A stretch of DNA of 64,000 nt, taken from the NCBI GenBank assembly GCA_963765585.1, contig CAVXXB010000008.1, positions 558,001 through 622,000 on the forward strand, in the 5' to 3' direction. The notes below the pieces were generated by a model. That model saw nothing but the letters and a program-made list of their open reading frames with translations. It had not been told where the DNA came from and did not search any database. Shown here piece after piece: positions 58,108 through 64,000 of this stretch. Positions within the stretch are counted from its first letter, which is position 1, and each line of letters begins with the position of its first letter. The position numbers and the translations under genes are program-made. Origin of the DNA: CAVXXB01 sp963765585. GTDB lineage: Bacteria > Calditrichota > Calditrichia > JAJRVZ01.

Positions 58108-59100
58108 TCAAGTTTGACTTATTTCATCGATTTGTTTCAATTCTTCTTTACTAAAATCCAGATTGTCCAGCGCCTTTAAACAATCTTCAATTTGACTCAC
58201 TTTGCTCGCACCAATTAGTGCCGAAGTCACCGCTTTTTTTCGAAGGACCCAGGCAATGGCCATCTGTGCCAGAGTTTGACCTCTTTGCAGGGCAATTTCA
58301 TTTAACTGCCGGATTTGATTTCTAAGATCCTCTGTGATGTTTGCAGCGTTAAGATATGTTCCTTCTTTACCCGCCCGTGAATCTTCCGGAATATTCTGGA
58401 TATATCTATTTGTGAGGATGCCCTGGGCCAGCGGTGAAAATACGATACACCCAATCCCTTCCTGTTCCAGCACTTCCAAGAGTCCATCCTCAATCCAACG
58501 GTCGAATATGCTGTAATTTGGTTGATGGATCAGGCAAGGTGTGCCTAATTCGCGCAGTAATGCAGATGCCATTTTTGTCTGCTCGGCGCTGTATTGTGAA
58601 ATTCCCACATAGAGCGCCTTCCCACTGCGTACCAGGTGATCCAGTGCCCCCATGGTTTCTTCCATAGGTGTTCCGGGATCCGGACGGTGATGATAAAAAA
58701 TATCCACATACTCCAGTCCCATGCGTTTCAGACTTTGGTCCATGCTGGCGATTAAATATTTTCTCGAGCCATAATCGCCATAGGGACCCGGCCACATATC
58801 CCATCCGGCTTTGGAAGAAATGATGAGTTCATCGCGGTAAGATTTAATATCATCTTTAAAGATTTTTCCAAAAGTTATTTCGGCAGAACCATAGGGCGGA
58901 CCATAATTATTGGCCAGATCAAAATGAGTGATGCCCATATCAAATGATTTAAGCACCATTTCCCGGCTGCTCTGGTAGTCATCCACCCCGCCAAAATTAT
59001 GCCATAAGCCAAGTGAAACAGGCGGCAGTTTCAACCCACTCCGGCCACACCGGACATAGGGTATTTGATTATATCGGGTATCGTCTGCGTTATAGGTCAT
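58108..59100 (-). CDS. Aldo/keto reductase (YghZ-like)
   Basis: 330 aa, intact; ATG 59100 after AAGGATTTAAT; no signal, so cytoplasmic. Opens YVRCGRSGLKLPPVSLG, then the catalytic aspartate and tyrosine in THFDLANNYGPPYGSAE, the lysine in IISSKAGWDMWPGPYGDYGS and the histidine in DIFYHHRPDP, followed by GKALYVGISQYSAEQ and NADPH-binding TSALIGASKVSQIEDCLKAL. The GPPYGSAE and WPGPYGDYGSRKY stretches are those of the YghZ group, which reduces L-glyceraldehyde-3-phosphate and other aldehydes. It may clear aldehydes made by the aldolases of the locus. Confidence 0.87.
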   Translation of the reverse strand: MTYNADDTRYNQIPYVRCGRSGLKLPPVSLGLWHNFGGVDDYQSSREMVLKSFDMGITHFDLANNYGPPYGSAEITFGKIFKDDIKSYRDELIISSKAGWDMWPGPYGDYGSRKYLIASMDQSLKRMGLEYVDIFYHHRPDPGTPMEETMGALDHLVRSGKALYVGISQYSAEQTKMASALLRELGTPCLIHQPNYSIFDRWIEDGLLEVLEQEGIGCIVFSPLAQGILTNRYIQNIPEDSRAGKEGTYLNAANITEDLRNQIRQLNEIALQRGQTLAQMAIAWVLRKKAVTSALIGASKVSQIEDCLKALDNLDFSKEELKQIDEISQT

Positions 59101-59122
59101 ATTAAATCCTTTTTAAATCTAT

Positions 59123-59345
59123 TGGTAATTAGGAATTGGGAACTTGGAATTTGTTATTGGAATTGGCGATTGGCTCTTGGCAATTTCAGAGTATGGGATT
59201 CTTCGCTTCGCTCAGAATGACACATACTATATTCCTATTAACCAATTACGAATTACTAATAACAAGTACCTGTTACTAATTCCCAGTTCTCAGTTACAAT
59301 TCTTTCATCTCTAATCTCTAATCTCTAATTTCTAATCCCTCACCT
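59123..59345. repeat. Palindromic 7-bp-phased tract with embedded GATTCTTCGCTTCGCTCAGA hairpin (element 11)
   Basis: GGTAATT, AGGAATT, GGGAACT, TGGAATT, TGTTATT, GGAATTG, GCGATTG, GCTCTTG, GCAATTT, then the REP hairpin GGATTCTTCGCTTCGCTCAG plus AATGAC (59196-59221). The return half reads CCAATTA, CGAATTA, CTAATAA, CAAGTAC, CTGTTAC, TAATTCC, CAGTTCT, CAGTTAC, AATTCTT, TCATCTC, TAATCTC, TAATCTC, TAATTTC, TAATCCC. A REP element sits where the loop should be. Confidence 0.85.
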
Positions 59346-59351
59346 GGTGGT

Positions 59352-60998
59352 TTAATTATTATTCACACGTAAATACCCTCCCAGAAAGTATATGGCCATC
59401 CCGATTACCGCGATGGCGGAGGCGCCTGACCAGCCTGTACTTCCTGATACAACACCGCCGATAAAAATTAATACACCGCTGAGATACACCGCAAAACTGA
59501 GTTTACCCCGCTTTGTTTTTGGGATAATGTTATATACATCGCCCGCTTGTTCTTCCTCAACACTGCTCTTCCTGGCACCCCAGACCGTATCAATTTTTTC
59601 CTTTGCTTCTTTACGCGTGAGCAAACTGACAATGGGAACCGTTATCAATGCCACACCGGCACTCAGGAATGTCGTCAAATTGAAATCAAACATATATACA
59701 AACTGGCCAATAATTCCGGCACAAGCCCCGGCGAGATAACCTACGATCGCTGCTGAAGAGGTTGCCCGTTTCCATAATAAGCCATACAAAATGCCGACAA
59801 TAAACAGAGGCATATCCATAATGGCAATAATAGTAAGATAGGCCTCAACGGCCCCTCCCATTACCGGAATAAAATAGGCAAAAATGATCATAAAAATACC
59901 AACCATAAAAGTCATAAAACGGGCAATTCGCAGGACTTCTTTATCAGTTGCTTTGCGTTTTCTCAAACTCTCATATATATCATTTGTAAATAATGTTGCC
60001 ACACCATTCAGATTACCGGAAATAGTGGATAACTGAGATGATATCAGACCACAGAGAACCAGGCCAAGAACCACCGGCGGCAGTAATCCGGAAAGCAGCA
60101 TGGGAATAGCCTGATCGGGATTTTCCAGGCCGGGATACAGAACACTGGCGGCCAGTCCGGGAAGATTCCATAATAAGGCGAATGGCGTGGTAATGATTCC
60201 GGCAAGGACAAGACCTTTGGCTACTGTTCGGGTACTGTCTGCCCCAAATGCGCGTTGTAACAATCCCTGATCCACACTGGCCCATTCGATACCAAGTAAA
60301 AATATGGCCAAAACAAATTTCCAGTCATATGTCCCGGTATTACGCACCAAAGTCAAACTCAAATCAGGGAGTTTTTCAATCAGCCCGGGCATCCAGCCGA
60401 CCGCCGCCATGGACAGGGGCAAGACGATCAACGCACCACCCAGCATGATCGCGAATTGCATCACATCGGTAAATGCCACCGACCACATCCCGCCCATCAT
60501 GGTATAAATAATTGCGATAACCGCAAATACAAATATCCAAAAGGTGTAGGATTCAATTCCGGTGATGGCCTGAGCGGCAATTACTGCAGTATATAACACG
60601 ACTCCCAACCAGAAGGCCAGGCGAAATACCCATAAGACACCAACCAGAGTGCGAACGGATTTATTATATCGCATTTCAAGAAACTCCGGCACCGTGCGGA
60701 TACGTAGCCGGCGCATTATGGGAATGATGAACAAACCGGAGAACACCAGAGCCATGTTACCGGTCCAGGTTTGCCATAGAATAGATATCCCGTGTTCGTA
60801 GGCAATTCCCGCCTGCCCGATAAAACTATATAAGTTGACATTTGTAGCAGCGATAACCGCCGCCAGAATAAACGGGGTGAGTTTTCTTCCTGCCACATAA
60901 AAATCATCGGGATTCCCCACCCATTTGTAGAAGAATGATCCGACCAGGAATGTAATAACCAGAAATACAAGTACGATAATAATATCAATTAAAGCCAC
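59352..60998 (-). CDS. Sodium:solute symporter (SSS family), intact
   Basis: 548 aa. GTG 60998 after GGAGGTTCTAAAC. About 13-14 helices; SSS hallmarks DDFYVAGRKLTPFILAAVIA, NVNLYSFIGQAGIAYEHGIS, QTWTGNMALVFSGLFIIPIM, FTDVMQFAIMLGGALIVLPL, SSQLSTISGNLNGVATLFTN. Closely parallels the 33 kb symporter across its length, including the end VIGMAIYFLGGYLRVNN, which exposes the frameshift there. Imports a solute, probably a sugar or sugar acid, with Na+. A 48-aa membrane protein is encoded 21 bases upstream, as at the 33 kb locus. No kinase accompanies this copy. Confidence 0.9.
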   Translation of the reverse strand: MALIDIIIVLVFLVITFLVGSFFYKWVGNPDDFYVAGRKLTPFILAAVIAATNVNLYSFIGQAGIAYEHGISILWQTWTGNMALVFSGLFIIPIMRRLRIRTVPEFLEMRYNKSVRTLVGVLWVFRLAFWLGVVLYTAVIAAQAITGIESYTFWIFVFAVIAIIYTMMGGMWSVAFTDVMQFAIMLGGALIVLPLSMAAVGWMPGLIEKLPDLSLTLVRNTGTYDWKFVLAIFLLGIEWASVDQGLLQRAFGADSTRTVAKGLVLAGIITTPFALLWNLPGLAASVLYPGLENPDQAIPMLLSGLLPPVVLGLVLCGLISSQLSTISGNLNGVATLFTNDIYESLRKRKATDKEVLRIARFMTFMVGIFMIIFAYFIPVMGGAVEAYLTIIAIMDMPLFIVGILYGLLWKRATSSAAIVGYLAGACAGIIGQFVYMFDFNLTTFLSAGVALITVPIVSLLTRKEAKEKIDTVWGARKSSVEEEQAGDVYNIIPKTKRGKLSFAVYLSGVLIFIGGVVSGSTGWSGASAIAVIGMAIYFLGGYLRVNNN

Positions 60999-61019
60999 GT
61001 TTAGAACCTCCGTATATAA

Positions 61020-61166
61020 TTAATTACCGCTTTCATCATCTGTTTTTTTGCCCTCTCTATGCTCCTGCAATAGTTTGCGGAATTCTTTATAGGGAACATA
61101 GATCCAGATAATTAAAATGATCAGGCCAATCAGCCAGATACTCCACGTGATCCAATCGAAGTACAT
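61020..61166 (-). CDS. Small membrane protein (48 aa) preceding the symporter
   Basis: ATG 61166 with a near-perfect ribosome-binding site AGGAGG five bases away, stop at 61020. Begins MYFDWITWSIWLIGLIILII, one transmembrane helix, then a charged tail (YKEFRKLLQEHREGKKTDD). It shares the plan [FY]-x-DW[IV]TWS[IV]W-x-IG with the 46-aa protein at 36.8-36.9 kb; both precede paralogous symporters. The strong ribosome-binding site, the 21-base gap to the GTG of the symporter and the conservation of the pair all argue that this is a real gene and an accessory subunit or assembly factor of the transporter. I know of other small symporter partners, but not this sequence. Confidence 0.8.
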   Translation of the reverse strand: MYFDWITWSIWLIGLIILIIWIYVPYKEFRKLLQEHREGKKTDDESGN

Positions 61167-61197
61167 TTCTCCTCCTGGTTAAAATTTTATGTTACTT

Positions 61198-61531
61198 GGA
61201 ACTGGTTACTGGGAACTAGGCACTGGGTACTCGGTTCCGGATGCAGGGAGCTTGATGCTGGATAAAATGTCATCTTGTAAAGACCTTTGGTAACCTGCCA
61301 CCTTTAACGAGTATCCAATGCCTAAAACCAGTTACCCTGTATCTTGTAGCGTGCATTCCATGGCGAGTGCCTAGTGCCCAGAACCGAACTCCTGTAACTT
61401 GTATCCTGAACCGAGCGCCCCCGTAAAACGAAGTCTCCGCTTCGCTACGACCAGTGGCGAGCGCCGAGTACCGAGCACCCCCGTAAAACGGGGTCTCCGC
61501 TTCTCTCCGACCAGCATCAAGCATCCAGTAT
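61198..61531. repeat. 7-bp-phased tract with a 60-bp direct repeat (element 12)
   Basis: GGAACTG, GTTACTG, GGAACTA, GGCACTG, GGTACTC, GGTTCCG, GATGCAG, GGAGCTT, GATGCTG, then an unphased core, then GGCGAGT-type words and GCCGAGT, ACCGAGC, AGCATCA, AGCATCC, AGTATCT. A 44-base segment containing CCCCCGTAAAACG and TCTCCGCTTC occurs at 61411-61454 and again at 61471-61514, so the copies are spaced by 60. The gap 61167-61531 holds nothing else; the TAG stop of the WGEWH gene is at its end. Confidence 0.78.
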
Positions 61532-62921
61532 CTAATTCACCGCCACCCTACTCACCAAATACCTGCCCTCTTCATCCATTCCGGTATTGGCAAACATGAC
61601 CCCGGGTTTAGCTTTACCGGGATCAATGATTGCGATTTTGACGTCATATGATCCGGGGGCCGTGGTATCCGGAATCTTAAATGAATCCGTACTGATGATG
61701 GTACCGGGCAACCATGTTTTTATATCAATATCTAAATTGGTTTGAACGGCCACATTTCCCTCAGAGTCAATCAGGTAAATCGCCAGCGGCCAGTCATAAT
61801 AAAACGGCGCTACACCCTTATTTTCAACGGTTATTGAGACAGATAAATCAGAACCACCATTGACGGATGCATCATGAACCACTTTCTTTAAGACAAAGCG
61901 ATAGCCGAGTTTCTTGTGCAATTTATCCAGATTGGCACGATGGGCGTCATCCTGAGGGACAATGGCGCCGCCCGCAGAACCGATATAAGACCAGTGTGTC
62001 TGCTGAATAAAGGCATAATTCAAATCAAATCGATCAGTGGTTCCTTCGATAGCACCGGCACTGGATCCGCAGAATTCACCGGTTATAATAGCGGTTTTCC
62101 ATACGCGGTCATTCAGCCCAGGATCAATTCCATTCAAACTTTCCAGATACCAGTTATTGGATCCCTCCGTGCCCAGACAATCATTGCGTATACCGCCGCC
62201 ATGATCGGTTACATATTTTGTGGCAAAATCATCATCAAATGCAATGACCATACGCTTTGTCGGAAACGCTTCAAAATAATCATCCAGAATGGCTTTTTTT
62301 GTTGCTTCGGTGCCGGCCAGATGTTGATTCAGCCAGACATGCCATTCTCCCCAGAATCCATATGACCCAATATCAATCCAGGCAACACGGGGATCCTGGT
62401 CATAGCGCTGCCCCAATGCCATAATAAAATCATGATGTGCCGCCAGAAACAGAGAATCATCCCAGTCCGGCGCCATACCGTCATTTCCGTCAATAGAGTA
62501 CGGACGCATGGCCACACCCTGATCTATCAGCCACTGTGGTGTATCATCCTGGCCGGAACCGGGAATTTCTGCAGCCACCCGGAAACCCAACACGCTTTCC
62601 GGTTGAGGCAATATTGCCCCAGTTTCTTTCCAGAACAGACCATTTAAAGTTTCCTTTTTCGGGTTCAATGTCACGCCAACCGTAAGTGGCCTGCTGAAGT
62701 TTAACTTCATAGACCGGGTTACCCACACCAACCCATGGTGCATATCCCTTAAAGGGATTTGGCAGGACATCCTCAATTTCAGTGAGTGTAATGCCATCAT
62801 CCCCGCCATTCGATTCAGTGGAATTATCAGAACATCCGGGAGAAAGCAATGATAGTAAAAAAACAATTGCCACCGACAATGTTAGGTATATCTTCAATAG
62901 ATTCTTCCTTATATTATTCAA
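61532..62921 (-). CDS. DUF4832-like TIM-barrel lipoprotein with WGEWH motif (one frameshift)
   Basis: Start ATG 62921; lipoprotein signal with lipobox LSPGC. The first frame gives NPFKGYAPWVGVGNPVYEV, then WRDIEPEKGNFKWSVLE, and leaves the family after NIASTGKR. Another frame continues from VLGFRVAAEIPGSGQDDTPQ through DPRVAWIDIGSYGFWGEWH (candidate catalytic glutamate), GGIRNDCLGTEGSNNWY, QQTHWSYIGSAGGAIVPQ and an Ig-like C-terminal domain to 61532. One indel near 62595 joins them to about 462 aa. Typical DUF4874/DUF4832-type layout. Fourth member in this window of the WGE[WG]H group. Exported and lipid-anchored; activity unknown. Confidence 0.75.
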
Positions 62922-62927
62922 AATTTT

Positions 62928-63105
62928 GAACTCGGAATTCGGAAATGGGAACTTGGAATTTGTTTCTGGCTATTGGCAATTTTTGAGTAGGGGATTCTTC
63001 GTCCGCCAGACGGCGGACTCAGAATGACACACAAATATTTCCATTAACCAATTACTAATTACCAATTCCCAGTTCCCAATTCCTAAAAACCAATAACTAA
63101 TTACT
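62928..63105. repeat. Palindromic 7-bp-phased tract with embedded REP hairpin (element 13)
   Basis: GAACTCG, GAATTCG, GAAATGG, GAACTTG, GAATTTG, TTTCTGG, CTATTGG, then a REP hairpin with GGGATTCTTCGTCCGCCAGA and a GACGGCGGACTCAGAATGAC return (62992-63028), then TTAACCA, ATTACTA, ATTACCA, ATTCCCA, GTTCCCA, ATTCCTA, AAAACCA, ATAACTA, ATTACTC. The design is the same as element 11: phased arms with a REP in the loop. Confidence 0.85.
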
Positions 63106-63106
63106 C

Positions 63107-64000
63107 TTAAAACTCAATCGTGGCCAATCCATATATATCTACATTCGGTATAGTAAAATGTACTAAACCAGCCTTTTCTTTGAATGCAACGGGCTGCATC
63201 TTACCAAGGTCCCCGCTATAACTTATTTTTTTGACTTTTTTTCCATCCGGAATCACGATCTGCAACTCCACATCATTTGCAGGAGTGATGGTGCCGTCCA
63301 AAATCACATCATAGTTAACCAGGTGTACCAATACCTTATCTTTTTCCTTATTGTTCATCGTACTCATTTCCAGATAAGGAGTGCCATTAACCAGTCGGGT
63401 TAGTTTGCCATCAAGCATCGTATTTATCTCAAGTGCTGCAAGTTCAAGATGCTTGCGAAGTTCCGGATCAATCCGGCCACGGGTATATCCTTCAGGCACA
63501 TCGGCAAAAACATCAGTCATCGCCGGACCGAATGTGGTGACATTTTTACCTGCTTTAGCCGGAATCAGAAATTTTGATGCAGGAATGGTGACGCGGTAGA
63601 TATATAATATTTCCGGTGCCAACTTGTTTTACAACTTTTTTTGTCGGATATACATTACTGCCCAAATGGCTTGCACCAGCGGGATCTCTTCTTGTGCCAG
63701 ATTATACTGATCTTTGGCACCACACTGGCCCAGCAGAACCAGATTCCCACCTTGTTCCACATATGAAATCAGGGCTTTTTGTTTTTCCTTGCTCAGCAAT
63801 GGTATATATGGCAAATAGATGAGATCAAAGCGCGACAGATCAGATTCCAGCAAATCTTTTTCAACAATGATGATGTGATTTATGCCTTTATCTGCCAATA
63901 CCCGCGATGCACTGAATGCAAAGCTTTGCTCATCTGCCAGATACTGATTTAACGAAGCCAGGACGGCAATATTTGCATCGAGATGGGCACCGGTCAGATC
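63107..64000 (-). CDS. GH42-like protein, C-terminal part, partial at window end (frameshifted)
   Basis: The frame is open to the window edge (ANIAVLASLNQYLADEQSFA, VLADKGINHIIIVEKD). It shows a trimerisation-type domain (FDLIYLPYIPLLSKEKQKAL, YVEQGGNLVLLGQCG) like that of the 27 kb protein. The frame ends at 63629 after MYIRQKKL, right at a run of seven A (seven T on the + strand). Another frame resumes from about 63622 and encodes the end domain (LVHLVNYDVILDGTITPAND, VDIYGLATIEF) to 63107. One or two indels around the A run account for it. Third member of this family in the window. The N-terminal barrel lies outside, so length and catalytic residues cannot be judged. Confidence 0.72.

Noticed and set aside
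61270..61524. Minus-strand 84-aa ORF with internal repeats (RREAETPFYGGAR-like)
   Set aside because: It is the translation of the 60-bp direct repeat and phased tract, not a protein-coding gene.
1..64000. tRNA, rRNA, insertion sequences or phage genes
   Set aside because: No cloverleaf-like sequence, ribosomal RNA stretch, transposase or integrase was recognised on either strand.

Overview
Organism. At least three proteins end in a type IX secretion (Por) sorting domain with the spelling YPNPFNP[TS]T. That spelling is usual in the deeper branches of the FCB superphylum (Calditrichota/KSB1/Ignavibacteria/Marinimicrobia type). Lipoprotein and Tat signal peptides are common and base composition is moderately AT-rich. 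No SusC/SusD pair, transposase, rRNA or tRNA was seen. The window looks like one large glycan-utilisation locus of such a bacterium. The phylum is an inference.

Layout. 1-8.8 kb (+): the end of a sodium:solute symporter, an AraR-type GntR/LacI-like regulator with an inverted repeat at its promoter, then two tandem arylsulfotransferase-like secreted proteins. 9.0-10.9 kb (-): a membrane SGNH-hydrolase/TPR gene broken by four frameshifts. 11.2-18.8 kb (+): a huge GH71/99-like modular T9SS enzyme with similar operator-like palindromes upstream, and an FG-GAP/ASPIC lipoprotein. 19.0-64 kb (-): about 45 kb of co-directional genes. These include secreted hydrolases (amidohydrolases, metallo-beta-lactamase fold, CBM9, deacetylase-like, GH18, four WGE[WG]H-motif TIM barrels, three GH42-like proteins, two GH36-like alpha-galactosidases, M19 dipeptidase, GGT, ThuA, aldo/keto reductase). 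They also include transporters (two paralogous SSS symporters and one EamA permease) and a cytoplasmic sugar pathway. The pathway comprises DhnA-type aldolase, Gfo/Idh oxidoreductase, FucI-like isomerase, mutarotase-like protein, class II aldolase, FGGY kinase, SIS isomerase and PfkB kinase. The logic is extracellular depolymerisation, Na+-driven uptake, then isomerisation, phosphorylation and aldol cleavage. The substrate is unknown; alpha-galactosides are one guess.

Most striking features. (1) Thirteen gaps between co-directional genes in 20-63 kb carry long palindromic or near-palindromic tracts with a strict 7-bp period but degenerate sequence. Several are flanked by arms with an 8-bp period (CGCAGAGA-like). 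They abut or supply the stop codons of about seven genes. None was seen in the first 19 kb. (2) Each of the two paralogous symporters is preceded by a tiny membrane protein (46 and 48 aa) of the same family, too short for normal ORF calling. (3) Thirteen genes carry at least 17 apparent frameshifts, so either the assembly has many indel errors or the locus is decaying. Here genes with one shift are listed as CDS over the rebuilt span; those with several shifts are listed as pseudogenes.
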